Positions 31,177 to 40,578 of a DNA stretch of 64,000 nt are shown here, one piece after another. Numbering within the stretch: the stretch's first letter is position 1; each line of letters begins with the position of its first letter. The position numbers were made by a program, and so were the translations under genes. Under the pieces are notes generated by a model. That model saw only the letters and a list, made by a program, of their open reading frames with translations. It made no database searches and was not told where the DNA came from. This stretch comes from Cellulomonas_A sp047229345 (lineage in GTDB: Bacteria; Actinomycetota; Actinomycetes; Actinomycetales; Cellulomonadaceae): positions 1 to 64,000 of the forward strand of contig NZ_JBFTER010000014.1 in NCBI RefSeq assembly GCF_047229345.1, written 5' to 3'.

Positions 31177-33294
31177 TCAGCGCAGCAGGTCGCGGACGTC
31201 GTCGCGCCGGACCGCCACGACCGTGAGGTCGTCGAGCTGCTCGCCGGCGTCCGCGACCAGCGTGAGCACCGCCTGCGCCGCGGCGTCGGCGGAGACGGCC
31301 CCCCGCACCGCGGCCTCGACGCGCCCGAGGTCGGCCACGGTCCCGCCGATCGCGTCGAGCACCGCGTCGCTGAACATGAGCAGCACGTCGCCCGAGTCGA
31401 GGTGCGCCGTCCCGCTGTGGCGCGGCGTGCCGGGGTCGACGCCCAGCGGCAGCCCCAGCGCCGGCAGCCGCTCGCTGCCGCCGTCGGCGCGCACGACGAG
31501 CGAGAGCCCGTGCCCGGCGTCGGCGTACGTGACGGCGCCCGTGACGATGTCGACGCGCGCGTGGAAGACGGTGACGAAGGCGCCGGCCCCGGCGAGGTCC
31601 GCCTCCATCGCCTCCTCCGCGGCGACGAGGGCGGCGGCGACGTCCCGCTCCGGGCCGAACGAGCGCAGCACCGACCGGGACGTCGCCGCGAGGATCGCCG
31701 CCCCGGTGCCCTTGCCCATGACGTCCGCGAGCGTCACGACGAGCCCGCCGAACACGGGCTGCCAGTCGTAGAAGTCCCCGCCGACGGAGCCCGCGGGCGA
31801 GAACCGCGCCGCGACGGCGTACCCGGGGACGTCCGGGAGGCTCGCGGGCAGCAGGCTCGCCTGCACCTGCGCGGCCCGGGTCAGCTCCTCGCGCTGGGTC
31901 GTCACGTCGCGCATCACCGTGACCACGCCGCCGCCGGCCTCGTCGGGCAGGGGTGCGGAGCTGAAGCTGACGACGCGGCCGCGCGGGACGCCGACGTTCC
32001 GCACGAGCAGGTCGACGTCGCGCACGATCGCCCCGGTCACCAGGGCGCGGTGGTGGGGGAGCTCGGCGTCGTCGACCGGCGACCCGTCGGGGCGGTACAG
32101 GCCGTAGTACGAGCTCGACGCGACGACGCCCGTCGTGCTGGTCACGCCGCCCATGAGCTCGGACGCGCGCCGGTTCCGCAGCACGATCCGTCCGTCCCGG
32201 TCGGTGACCGTGACGCCCTCGTCCATCGTGTCGACGATCGTCGAGAGCAGCCCGGCCTGCGTGCGCGCCTCGTCGCCGGCCGCCCGGACGTCGCGCACGA
32301 GGCGGTCCCGCTCGTCGCGCGCGAGCGCCAGGGCGAGCCCGATGACGGAGACGAGCCCCACGTAGAGCTGGGCGACGACGACCTGGGTGACCTGGTCCCC
32401 GACGGCGGCGAACGGCCCGATCCCGGCGAGCGTGAAGAGGATCGCGGTCACGCCCATCGCGGAGTCGTGCGCGACGACGAAGCGCGTGCGCAGCCGGGTG
32501 CCGGTCCACACGGTGAGCGCGATGAGCGGGAACGCGAGCGGCAGGCTCTCGAGCGCGACGAACCAGACCCCGTACATCAGGGGCGGCACGAGGACCGCGG
32601 CCACGTGCTCCCCGAGCCGTGTCGGGACCCACCGGGCGCCGCCGTCGGGCTGGTCGCGGACGGAGCGCCGCTCGTGCAGCCACGACCCGATGCTGAAGCC
32701 GAGCGTCCCGACGACGAGGATGCTCACGGTGTTGCGCACGACCCAGACCAGCACGAGCGGCCAGGACCAGCCGTCGCCCGACATCCACGTCACCGCCGGG
32801 ACGAGCAGCCCGGACACGAACGAGCTCATGACGGCGGCGAGCACGAGCCACCACAGCTCCTCGACGCGCACGAACGGCGTGCGCCCCGCGCCGAGCCAGA
32901 TCCGCGGGCACCAGCGGCTGAACAGCACGCAGAACGTCGCGGCCTGCGCGACGGAGGCGGCGCTCAGCACGAGCGCCTCGGGCGGCGGGGTGCCGGTCAG
33001 CACGTTGACGACCCAGGTGACGGACGCGAGCACCGCGAGGTCGAGGCGCGGCAGGGAGCCGTTCGCGCGGACCGCGAGCCACAGCACGGCGACGCCCGCC
33101 GCAGGCCACACGAGGCTGACCTCGCCGCCCTCCAGGACGGTGAGCCGGCCGACGAGCGCCGCGCCCGCGTAGATCGCGGCGAACCCGACGAGGGTCCGCC
33201 ACGACGTGGGCGCCGGGCGTGCCCGCGCCGGCACCGGGCCGGACGGGGCCGACGTCGGCGTCTGCCTCACGGCAGCCGTCAGCGCACTGGCCAC
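31177..33294 (-). CDS. MASE1-PAS-SpoIIE serine phosphatase
   Basis: A 705-residue membrane protein. An N-terminal MASE1-type sensor with about eight to ten helices (~25-335) is followed by a PAS domain (~365-480, DGRIVLRNRRASELM) and a PP2C/SpoIIE phosphatase domain (~495-700) with GSVGGDFYDW, ADVMGKGTGAA and FSDAVLDA metal motifs. In the last, the usual T-D-G reads S-D-A, with the metal-binding Asp kept. It probably dephosphorylates a STAS-type anti-anti-sigma factor in response to a membrane or PAS signal. The start is the GTG at 33292-33294, 8 bases after a GGGGGG site. No partner protein is adjacent. Confidence 0.87.
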   Translation of the reverse strand: MASALTAAVRQTPTSAPSGPVPARARPAPTSWRTLVGFAAIYAGAALVGRLTVLEGGEVSLVWPAAGVAVLWLAVRANGSLPRLDLAVLASVTWVVNVLTGTPPPEALVLSAASVAQAATFCVLFSRWCPRIWLGAGRTPFVRVEELWWLVLAAVMSSFVSGLLVPAVTWMSGDGWSWPLVLVWVVRNTVSILVVGTLGFSIGSWLHERRSVRDQPDGGARWVPTRLGEHVAAVLVPPLMYGVWFVALESLPLAFPLIALTVWTGTRLRTRFVVAHDSAMGVTAILFTLAGIGPFAAVGDQVTQVVVAQLYVGLVSVIGLALALARDERDRLVRDVRAAGDEARTQAGLLSTIVDTMDEGVTVTDRDGRIVLRNRRASELMGGVTSTTGVVASSSYYGLYRPDGSPVDDAELPHHRALVTGAIVRDVDLLVRNVGVPRGRVVSFSSAPLPDEAGGGVVTVMRDVTTQREELTRAAQVQASLLPASLPDVPGYAVAARFSPAGSVGGDFYDWQPVFGGLVVTLADVMGKGTGAAILAATSRSVLRSFGPERDVAAALVAAEEAMEADLAGAGAFVTVFHARVDIVTGAVTYADAGHGLSLVVRADGGSERLPALGLPLGVDPGTPRHSGTAHLDSGDVLLMFSDAVLDAIGGTVADLGRVEAAVRGAVSADAAAQAVLTLVADAGEQLDDLTVVAVRRDDVRDLLR

Positions 33295-33468
33295 AACGGA
33301 AACCCCCCGGTTCGCGTGAGAACTCTGCCATCCGGAGGTTACGCGGACGTCGCGGCGCGAATCGGACACCGACCGGGCGAAGCGCTCCGGCAGCGGGTGA
33401 TTCCTGACCGCCCGGTAGCGCGCGGGCTCCGCGGGAGCCGTGCGGGACCGTCCGGTAACGTCCGGCGG

Positions 33469-33969
33469 ATGACCGACGCGACCCCGACCGTCCCGTTCAG
33501 CGACCCCGCCCTGCTCGCGGAGCTGCTCGCGCAGGAGGAGCAGCTCGTCCTCCCGCGCCTCGACCACGACGACGCGTGGCGCCTCGGCGTCCTCGTCGCC
33601 GGGCTCGCCGAGGAGCGCGGCCTGAGCGTCGTCGTGCGCGTCGAGCTCGACGGCGAGGAGGGCCCGCACACGGTGTTCCAGCGCGCGTTCGCGGGCTCGA
33701 CGCCGGCCAACGACTGGTGGCTCGGGCGCAAGGCGGCGGTCGTGCGGCACTTCGGGCACTCGTCGTTCGCGGTCGGCACCCGGTTCCGCGTCGAGGGCAC
33801 GACGTTCGAGGAGTCCGCGGGCCTGGACCCCGAGCGGTACGCCGCGCACGGCGGCTGCGTGCCGCTGCGGGTCGGCGGCGCGCTCGTCGGCGTCCTCGGC
33901 GTCTCGGGCCTGCCGCAGGCCGAGGACCACGCGCTCGCGGTCGAGGGGCTCACGGCGTTCCTCGGCTGA
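33469..33969 (+). CDS. UPF0303 family protein (heme-degrading-domain superfamily)
   Basis: A 166-residue UPF0303 protein of the GlcG/HbpS-like fold. It has LLAQEEQLVLPRLDHDDAW at the start in part, the conserved FQRAFAGSTPANDWW region, RKAAVVRHFGHSS, and a final G-x-x-VGVLGVSGLPQ-x-x-D segment characteristic of that superfamily. Relatives bind heme or small ligands or sense redox state; the function of UPF0303 is not settled. The ATG at 33469 starts at the family N-terminus. It is divergent from the MASE1-SpoIIE gene (174 bp) and followed by a 14-bp tandem repeat. Confidence 0.86.
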   Translation: MTDATPTVPFSDPALLAELLAQEEQLVLPRLDHDDAWRLGVLVAGLAEERGLSVVVRVELDGEEGPHTVFQRAFAGSTPANDWWLGRKAAVVRHFGHSSFAVGTRFRVEGTTFEESAGLDPERYAAHGGCVPLRVGGALVGVLGVSGLPQAEDHALAVEGLTAFLG

Positions 33970-33970
33970 C

Positions 33971-34012
33971 CGCCTGCGCGTGGCCGCCTGCGCCTGACGG
34001 CCTGCGCCTGAC
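33971..34012. repeat. Three 14-bp tandem repeats
   Basis: CGCCTGCGCGTGGC, CGCCTGCGCCTGAC and GGCCTGCGCCTGAC begin two bases after the UPF0303 stop codon, which itself reads like the end of a unit (CGGCTGAC). Confidence 0.7.
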
Positions 34013-34105
34013 CGCGCACCCCTCCCCGCCCGTCCGCCCCGCTCGGCACCACCCGCGCGCGGGCGTCGCGGTGCGCGTCGGGTCGCCGCCGGTAGCGTGC
34101 GCGTC

Positions 34106-35188
34106 ATGACCGCCGCACGCGTCCTGCCCGCCGCCCTGCCCGCCCCCCGCTTCCCCGACCCGGCCGACGCGCCGCCGCTGCGCTGGGGGATCCTCGCGCC
34201 GGGCTGGATCGCCGGCATGTGGGCCGAGACGGTCCTGGCGAACACGAACCAGCGGATCGTCGCCGCGGGCTCGCGGTCGGCCGAGCGCGCGGCCCGGTTC
34301 GCGGCGCAGCACGGGATCGAGCGCTCGTACGGCTCGTACGCGCAGCTCGTCGAGGACCCCGAGGTCGACGTGGTGTACGTCGCGAGCCCGCACAGCGAGC
34401 ACCGCGAGCAGGCGCTGCTCGCGATCGCGGCCGGCAAGCACGTGCTCGTCGAGAAGGCGTTCACGCGCAACGCCGCCGAGGCCGCCGAGGTCGTGGCCGC
34501 GGCCCGGGCGGCCGGGGTGTTCGTCATGGAGGCCATGTGGACGCGCTACCTGCCGCACACCGACGTGGTGCGCCAGCTGCTCGACGACCGCGCGCTCGGC
34601 GACGTGCACCTCGTGACCGGCGACTTCGGCGTGCTCGCGGACCCGGAGCCGACTCACCGGCTGCTCGACCCGGCGCTCGCGGGCGGCGTGCTGCTCGACC
34701 TCGGCATCTACCCGCTCGCGTGGGCGCAGCTCGTCGCGGGGCACGCCGGCGGGGCGGGCGCCACGGCCCTCGCGGTCGAGCCGGACAGCGTCCAGGCCAC
34801 CGGCGTGCTCGCCTCGACGGGGGTCGACGCGCAGGCGCTCGTGCAGCTCGGCTGGGCGAGCGGCGTGCAGGCGCAGGTCTTCACGACGATGCTCGGCGCG
34901 ACCGCGCAGACCGGGACCGTCACGGGCTCGCGCGCGCGCCTCGAGCTCGGCGGGGAGTTCTTCACGCCGACGAGCGTGACGATGGTCGCCGGCGACGAGC
35001 GCGTCACGTGGGACGACAACCGCATCACCGGGCACGCCGGGCTGTGCTTCCAGGCGGCGGCGCTCGCGCGCTACGTCGCCGAGGGCCGCACCGAGTCCCC
35101 GCTCCAGCCGCTCGACGAGACCGTCGCGGTGCTCCGCACGGCCGACGAGGTCCGCCGCCAGCTGGGCGTGGTCTTCCCCGGGGAGTGA
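34106..35188 (+). CDS. Gfo/Idh/MocA family oxidoreductase
   Basis: A 360-residue NAD(P)-dependent sugar or polyol dehydrogenase. The N-terminal Rossmann domain has a glycine loop GILAPGWIAG, VASPHSEHREQALLA and the conserved Lys in GKHVLVEKAF (E-K-P in most relatives, E-K-A here). The C-terminal alpha/beta domain carries GGVLLDLGIYPLAWA with the family Asp and Tyr. It resembles dihydrodiol/D-xylose dehydrogenase-type members; substrate not determined. ATG at 34106. It follows the UPF0303 gene in the same direction but 137 bp away with a repeat between, so co-transcription is uncertain. A terminator follows. Confidence 0.9.
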   Translation: MTAARVLPAALPAPRFPDPADAPPLRWGILAPGWIAGMWAETVLANTNQRIVAAGSRSAERAARFAAQHGIERSYGSYAQLVEDPEVDVVYVASPHSEHREQALLAIAAGKHVLVEKAFTRNAAEAAEVVAAARAAGVFVMEAMWTRYLPHTDVVRQLLDDRALGDVHLVTGDFGVLADPEPTHRLLDPALAGGVLLDLGIYPLAWAQLVAGHAGGAGATALAVEPDSVQATGVLASTGVDAQALVQLGWASGVQAQVFTTMLGATAQTGTVTGSRARLELGGEFFTPTSVTMVAGDERVTWDDNRITGHAGLCFQAAALARYVAEGRTESPLQPLDETVAVLRTADEVRRQLGVVFPGE

Positions 35189-35196
35189 CCCGACCG

Positions 35197-35235
35197 CCGG
35201 ACCCTCGCGCGCCCGCGGGGCGTGCGAGGGTCCGG
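35197..35235. terminator. Hairpin terminator after the oxidoreductase
   Basis: 12-bp arms CCGGACCCTCGC (35197-35208) and GCGAGGGTCCGG (35224-35235) with a 15-nt loop, between convergent genes. Confidence 0.7.
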
Positions 35236-35294
35236 TGCCGTCCTCCGGGGTCGACGCCGTCCCCCGTGTGGCCGGGCGCGCGGGCCCGTGCAGG

Positions 35295-36941
35295 TCAGAC
35301 CGTGAAGCGCGTCATCGCCTCGGTGAGCTGGTTCGACAGGCGCGCGAGGTCCTGCGACGCGCTGCGGGTCTGGGCGACCCCCTCGGCGGCGACCGACGCG
35401 GCCGACGCCACCCCGGCGACGTTCCGCGCGATCTCGTCCGTCCCGGCGCCCGCGTCGGCGACGTTGCGCCCCATCTCGGTGGTCGTGGCCGTCTGCTCCT
35501 CGACGGCCGAGGCGATCGTGGTCTGGACGTCGCTGATCTCGGCGATCACGTCCGCGATCCGCCCGATCGCCTCCGCGGCGCCCGCGGCGTCGGCCTGGAT
35601 CGCGGCGACGCGCGCCGCGATGTCCTCGGTCGCCTTCGCCGTCTCGCGGGCGAGCTCCTTGACCTCGCCCGCGACCACCGCGAAGCCCTTGCCGGCCTCG
35701 CCCGCCCGGGCGGCCTCGATCGTGGCGTTGAGCGCGAGCAGGTTGGTCTGCTCGGCGATGCTCGTGATGACCTTGACGACGTTGCCGATCTGCGCGCTCG
35801 AGTCGCCGAGCGACGCGACCGTCTGCGTCGTGGACCCGGCGAGCTCGACGGCGTCCCCGGCGACGCGTGCCGCGGTGCTCGCGTTGCGGGAGATCTCGCC
35901 GATCGAGGCCTCCATCTCGCGCGCACCGGCGGTGACCGTCCGGACGTTCCCGCTGACCTGGTCCGCGGCCGCGGCGACGGCCCCGGCCTGCGCCGACGTC
36001 TCCTCGGTCGCGACGGCGAGCTGCTCGGACGTCAGCGACAGCTCCTCGGACGAGGCGGCCACCTCGAGCGCGGAGTCGCGCGCCTGACCGATGACGGCCC
36101 GCATGCTCTGCTGCGCGCTCGTGAGCGCCCGCGCCATCGCCCCGACCTCGTCGCGCGAGCGCACGCCCGCGTCGACCGTGAGGTCGCCGGCCGCCATCGC
36201 CTCGAGCGAGCGCCCGACGGCGTGCAGCGGCCGCGTCACCGTCCGCGCCGCGACGAGCGCGAGGCCGACCGCGGCGGCGATCCCGAGGCCCGCGACGAGC
36301 AGGATGAGCCGCAGCCCGTTCGCGGTCGACCGGGTCGACACCGCATTCCGCTCCTGCGCGCTGCTCGCCTGGGCCTCGCGCTCGAGCTCGAGCGTGTCGC
36401 CCGCGTCGGACAGCGCGGGGCGCATCGCCTCGGTGAAGTACGCCTGGAACTCGGCGAGGTCCCCGCCGTCGGCGATCTCGTACAGGCGCGGGACGACCGC
36501 CTGGTACTCGTCGATCGCGACCGCGAACCCGTCGACGGCCGCGTCGTCGATCGCGTGCGGCCGGTAGGCGGCGATCGCCTCGTCGAGCGACACGTGGAGC
36601 TCCTCGACCTCGCCCGCGATCTCGGCGCGGCGGTCGGAGCCGGCGAGCGAGTACTCCTGGACGCGGGCGCGGCTCGACGCGAGCGAGCGCTGCATCGCCG
36701 CGAGCGAGTTGAGCTCGGTGAGGTTCTCCGCGTACAGGTCGTGCGCGTTGCGCTCGAGCCCGCGGATCTGCAGCGTCGCCACGACGCCGACGACGACCAC
36801 GACGACCGCCATGACCAGCACCCCGGCGAGGATCCGCACGCGGACGGGCAGGTCGGCGAGGCTCCGCGCGCCGGGCACGCCAGGCACGGAGGGGCCGGGC
36901 GGGCCGGCAGCGGTGGGCGTCCGGGTCGGGGTCGTGATCAC
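35295..36941 (-). CDS. Methyl-accepting chemotaxis protein
   Basis: A 548-residue chemoreceptor. Residues ~35-57 are the first membrane helix, a four-helix-bundle (4HB_MCP) sensor follows (~58-215), then a second helix (~218-240), a HAMP domain (~240-292) and the cytoplasmic signalling coiled coil (~330-548). The conserved hairpin tip reads EQTNLLALNATIEAARAGE, the CheA/CheW-binding region. No che or flagellar gene is in the window, so it works with components elsewhere. The GTG at 36939-36941 has GGAGGACC upstream. It carries no C-terminal CheR-docking pentapeptide. Confidence 0.95.
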   Translation of the reverse strand: MITTPTRTPTAAGPPGPSVPGVPGARSLADLPVRVRILAGVLVMAVVVVVVGVVATLQIRGLERNAHDLYAENLTELNSLAAMQRSLASSRARVQEYSLAGSDRRAEIAGEVEELHVSLDEAIAAYRPHAIDDAAVDGFAVAIDEYQAVVPRLYEIADGGDLAEFQAYFTEAMRPALSDAGDTLELEREAQASSAQERNAVSTRSTANGLRLILLVAGLGIAAAVGLALVAARTVTRPLHAVGRSLEAMAAGDLTVDAGVRSRDEVGAMARALTSAQQSMRAVIGQARDSALEVAASSEELSLTSEQLAVATEETSAQAGAVAAAADQVSGNVRTVTAGAREMEASIGEISRNASTAARVAGDAVELAGSTTQTVASLGDSSAQIGNVVKVITSIAEQTNLLALNATIEAARAGEAGKGFAVVAGEVKELARETAKATEDIAARVAAIQADAAGAAEAIGRIADVIAEISDVQTTIASAVEEQTATTTEMGRNVADAGAGTDEIARNVAGVASAASVAAEGVAQTRSASQDLARLSNQLTEAMTRFTV

Positions 36942-37174
36942 GGGGGTCCTCCACGGGCGTGTCGAGACGGTCGTCCCACGTATCGGTCGCAGCGGCGCAG
37001 ACGTGAGCGTCGGGCCCCGACGCGGTGGGCCGCACCCGTCCCGACCTGCACACCCGCTCCCCGGGACGTCCACAAACCGCTCGCCGTGCCCGGGTGTGGG
37101 AGCGCTACCCTCGTCCTTGTCGGACGCCTGACCAGGTGCTCCGTCTCCGGGGGCGAGACGACCGAGGGGGCGAC

Positions 37175-37774
37175 GTGGCTGACGAGTCGCTGCGCGGGTA
37201 CGCGAAGGGCCGGGCCAAGCGGGAGGGCATCCTCGACGCGGCCACGGTGCTGTTCGGCGAGGTGGGGTACCGGGCGGCGTCGCTGCGCGAGATCGCGGCG
37301 CGCGCGGGGCTGTCGCACCCCGGGCTGCTGCACCACTTCCCGACCAAGGAGTCGCTGCTCGCCGCGGTGCTCGACCGGCGCGACCGGCTCGACCGTGCGC
37401 AGTTCGAGCTCGACACGAGCCAGGGCGTCGACGCGCTGCGGCACCTCGTCGACGTCGTGGCCCACAACGCGCAGTCGCCCGGGCTCGTCGAGCTGTACTG
37501 CGTGCTCTCCGCCGAGGCGACGGCCCCCGACCACCCGGCGCACTCGTTCTTCGTCGACCGGTACGCGCGCGTCGTCGCGCTGTGCGTCGAGGCGTTCCGG
37601 GTCGCCCATTCCGAGGGTGCGCTGCGCCCGGGCATCGACCCGGTGACGGCCGGGCGCTCGCTCGTCGCGCTCATGGACGGTCTGCAGCTCCAGTGGCTGC
37701 TCGACCGGGACGCGGTCGACATGGCGGCGACCGTGCGCGAGCATCTCGACGACCGGCTCGCCGTCCGCGTCTGA
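37175..37774 (+). CDS. TetR family regulator
   Basis: A 199-residue TetR regulator. The helix-turn-helix is at about residues 15-60 (REGILDAATVLFGEVGY; EIAARAGLSHPGLLHHF), and the ligand domain (~75-195) is of the TetR_C_6 type, with DHPAHSFFVDRY and GRSLVALMDGLQLQW. In actinobacteria such proteins often control sugar-utilisation operons. The start GTG at 37175 has GAGGGGGC 4 bases upstream. The next gene in the same direction, 109 bp after a terminator-like hairpin, is the GH3 beta-glucosidase, a plausible target; I see no clear operator palindrome. Confidence 0.88.
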   Translation: MADESLRGYAKGRAKREGILDAATVLFGEVGYRAASLREIAARAGLSHPGLLHHFPTKESLLAAVLDRRDRLDRAQFELDTSQGVDALRHLVDVVAHNAQSPGLVELYCVLSAEATAPDHPAHSFFVDRYARVVALCVEAFRVAHSEGALRPGIDPVTAGRSLVALMDGLQLQWLLDRDAVDMAATVREHLDDRLAVRV

Positions 37775-37798
37775 GACGTGCGCGCGGGCGCAGCCGGG

Positions 37799-37820
37799 GC
37801 CCGGGCCGCACGGCCCGGGC
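37799..37820. terminator. Hairpin after the tetR gene
   Basis: 9-bp arms GCCCGGGCC/GGCCCGGGC with loop GCAC, 25 bases past the tetR stop. Confidence 0.55.
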
Positions 37821-37883
37821 GCGTCGCCGGACCGGCTGGTAAGCAGGACCCGACACCCGCCGCACGGAAGAACGAGGTCGACG

Positions 37884-40400
37884 ATGACTGTGCCCGCCGA
37901 GACCCGCGTCGAGGAGCTCCTCGCGCGCCTGACCCTCCCGCAGAAGGTCCGGCTGCTCACCGGCGCCGACTTCTGGTCGCTGCACGCCGAGCCGGCGGTC
38001 GGCCTGCGCACCCTGGTCGTCTCGGACGGGCCCTCGGGCGTGCGCGGAGCGGAGTGGGACGAGCGGGACCCGTCGCTCAACCTCCCGAGCGCGACCGCGC
38101 TCGCCGCGACGTGGGACACCGACCTCGCCTACCGCTACGGCGTCGCCGCGGCGCACGAGGCCCGCCGCAAGGGCGTCGACGTGGTGCTCGGCCCGACCAT
38201 CAACCTGCACCGCAGCCCGCTCGGCGGCCGGCACTTCGAGGCGTACTCCGAGGACCCGCTGCTGACCGGCGAGCTCGCCGAGGCGTTCGTGCACGGCTGC
38301 CAGGACAACGGCGTCGGCGCGTGCCCCAAGCACTACGTGGCGAACGACTTCGAGACGGAGCGGTTCTCCGCGTCGGTCGAGGTGGGCGAGCAGGCGCTGC
38401 ACGAGGTCTACCTCGCGCCGTTCGAGCGGGCCGTCAGCAGCGGGCGCGCGTGGTCCGTGATGAGCGCGTACAACGCCGTGGGCGGCACGACGATGACCGA
38501 GCACCCGCTGCTGAGCGAGCCGCTCAAGGGCTCGTGGGGCTTCGACGGCGTCGTGATCTCCGACTGGACGGCGGTGCGCTCGCTCGCGTCGGCCGCCGCC
38601 GCGCAGGACCTCGTGATGCCCGGGCCCGTGGGGCCGTGGGGCGACGCGCTCGTCGACGCGGTCGAGTCCGGCGAGGTCCCGCTCGACGCGGTCGACGACA
38701 AGGTCCGGCGGATCCTGCTGCTCGCCGCCCGGGTGGGGGCGCTCGAGGGGGTCGACGCGGCCGACCTCGTGAACGCCGCACCGGCGGCCGCCGCACCTGC
38801 GGCCACCGCGGCGGACGGGTCGCGCCGCCCGACGGACGACGCCGACATCGCCCTGGCCCGCGAGGTCGAGACGCGCGGCATCGTCCTGGTCCGCAACGAC
38901 GGGATCCTGCCGCTCGCCGGCGGGGCCTCCCCGGCGCCGACGAGCGTCGCGGTCCTCGGGCAGAGCGCCCTGCGCCCGCGCACCCAGGGCGGCGGCTCCG
39001 CGACGGTGGTCCCGGTCGGGACGGTCTCGCCGCTCGACGGGGTGCGCGCGGCGTTCCCCGGCGCGACCGTCACGCACGCGACCGGCGCGCTCGTGCACGA
39101 CGGCGTCCTGCCGTTCCCGCTCGACGAGATCCGCGACCCGCAGACCGGCGAGCCCGGGATCCGCGTGCGCTTCCTCGACGCCGAGGGCGGCGTGCTGCTC
39201 GAGGAGGTCCGGCGCGCGACCGACCTCATGTGGCTCGGCAACGCGCCCGTCGGGCACGACTTCGACGCCGAGACCGACTGGACCCCCGCCGCGAGCGGCC
39301 CGGTCGAGCTCGGCTGGGCGGTGCTCGGCCGCACGGCGCTCGCGGTCGACGGCGAGACCGTGCTCGACGAGGAGCTCGCCGTGGCCCCCGAGGACTTCGG
39401 CGCCGCGCTCATGGCCCCGCCGAGCGTCGCTGCGCGCGTCGAGGTCGAGGCCGGGCGCACGTACCGCCTGCGCTGGACGCACCCCATGACCGGCATCCCG
39501 TCGATGCCGGACGGCTCCGACCTGCCCGGCGTGCTCGGCTTCACCGCGGGCTGGCGTCCCGTCGTCGACCGGCCCGACGACCTGATCGCCGAGGCCGTCG
39601 AGGCCGCCCGCGCCGCCGACGTCGCGGTCGTCGTGGTGGGCACCAACGAGAAGGTCGAGTCCGAGGGCTTCGACCGCACGCACCTGTCCCTGCCCGGACG
39701 CCAGGACGACCTCGTGGCCGCGGTGGCCGCCGCGAACCCGCGCACGGTCGTCGTCGTGAACTCCGGCTCGCCCGTCGTGATGCCGTGGCGCGACGACGTC
39801 GCCGCGGTGCTGCTCACGTGGTTCGGCGGCCAGGAGTACGGGCACGCGCTCGCGGACGTGCTGACCGGTGCCGCCGAGCCGGGCGGGCGGCTGCCGACGA
39901 CGTGGCCCGCGGCGCAGGAGGACGTGCCGGTGCTCGACGTGACCCCGCGCGACGGCGTCGTCCGCTACGACGAGGGCGTGCACCTCGGCTACCGCGCGTG
40001 GCTGCGCTCGGGTGCGGCGCCGGCGTACCCGTTCGGCTTCGGGCTCGGCTACACGACGTGGTCGTACGACGACGTGTCGGTGGGGTTCACCGGTCACGGT
40101 CCGGCGATCGTCAGCGTCGACGTGACCAACACGGGGACGCGCGCCGGGCGCGAGGTCGTCCAGGTGTACCTGAGCCGCCCCGGCAGCGCGGTCGAGCGCC
40201 CGGTGCGGTGGCTCGCGGGCTGGGCGTCCGTCGAGGCGGAGGCCGGCGCGACCGTCACGGCCGCCGTCGTCGTGCTCCCGCGGGCCTTCGGGCACTGGGA
40301 CACCGACGTGCACGGCTGGGCGACCGAGCCGGGCGAGTTCACCGTCGAGGTCGCCCGCCACGCCGGCACGACCGACCTGACGACGACCGTCGAGGTCTGA
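37884..40400 (+). CDS. GH3 family beta-glucosidase
   Basis: An 838-residue cytoplasmic (no signal peptide) glycoside hydrolase. The GH3 barrel (~10-290) shows VSDGPSGVRG, NLHRSPLGGRHFEAYSED in part, KHYVANDFE and the nucleophile Asp in GVVISDW (near residue 230). A (alpha/beta)6 domain follows, interrupted by a PA14-like insert (~415-540), with the conserved VVVGTNEKVESEG and FGGQEYG segments, and a fibronectin III-like C-terminal domain (~720-838). This layout matches bacterial beta-glucosidases of the BglX/KmBglI type, which cleave short beta-glucosides taken into the cell. ATG at 37884 after GAGGTCGACG. The gluconate permease gene lies 178 bp downstream. Confidence 0.95.
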   Translation: MTVPAETRVEELLARLTLPQKVRLLTGADFWSLHAEPAVGLRTLVVSDGPSGVRGAEWDERDPSLNLPSATALAATWDTDLAYRYGVAAAHEARRKGVDVVLGPTINLHRSPLGGRHFEAYSEDPLLTGELAEAFVHGCQDNGVGACPKHYVANDFETERFSASVEVGEQALHEVYLAPFERAVSSGRAWSVMSAYNAVGGTTMTEHPLLSEPLKGSWGFDGVVISDWTAVRSLASAAAAQDLVMPGPVGPWGDALVDAVESGEVPLDAVDDKVRRILLLAARVGALEGVDAADLVNAAPAAAAPAATAADGSRRPTDDADIALAREVETRGIVLVRNDGILPLAGGASPAPTSVAVLGQSALRPRTQGGGSATVVPVGTVSPLDGVRAAFPGATVTHATGALVHDGVLPFPLDEIRDPQTGEPGIRVRFLDAEGGVLLEEVRRATDLMWLGNAPVGHDFDAETDWTPAASGPVELGWAVLGRTALAVDGETVLDEELAVAPEDFGAALMAPPSVAARVEVEAGRTYRLRWTHPMTGIPSMPDGSDLPGVLGFTAGWRPVVDRPDDLIAEAVEAARAADVAVVVVGTNEKVESEGFDRTHLSLPGRQDDLVAAVAAANPRTVVVVNSGSPVVMPWRDDVAAVLLTWFGGQEYGHALADVLTGAAEPGGRLPTTWPAAQEDVPVLDVTPRDGVVRYDEGVHLGYRAWLRSGAAPAYPFGFGLGYTTWSYDDVSVGFTGHGPAIVSVDVTNTGTRAGREVVQVYLSRPGSAVERPVRWLAGWASVEAEAGATVTAAVVVLPRAFGHWDTDVHGWATEPGEFTVEVARHAGTTDLTTTVEV

Positions 40401-40578
40401 CCCACCCGCACTCGCCCGCGCCGACGACACCTGCGCACGGGCGGACGGGCCGACACGCCCGGACGTGCAGGTCAGGCGCCCGCCGCCGTGCCGTCCGCCC
40501 GGCTCTGTGCCAGGCTCGGAGCGCCGGCGTCGGGCGCCCGACCGGACGCGCCGAGAGCCTCGATGACGAGGAGATCCG

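Noticed and set aside
28805..33331. A 1508-codon leftward open frame opposite clpB
   Set aside because: It is antisense to the unmistakable clpB and out of frame with the real SpoIIE gene; composition is Arg/Ala-rich without domains.
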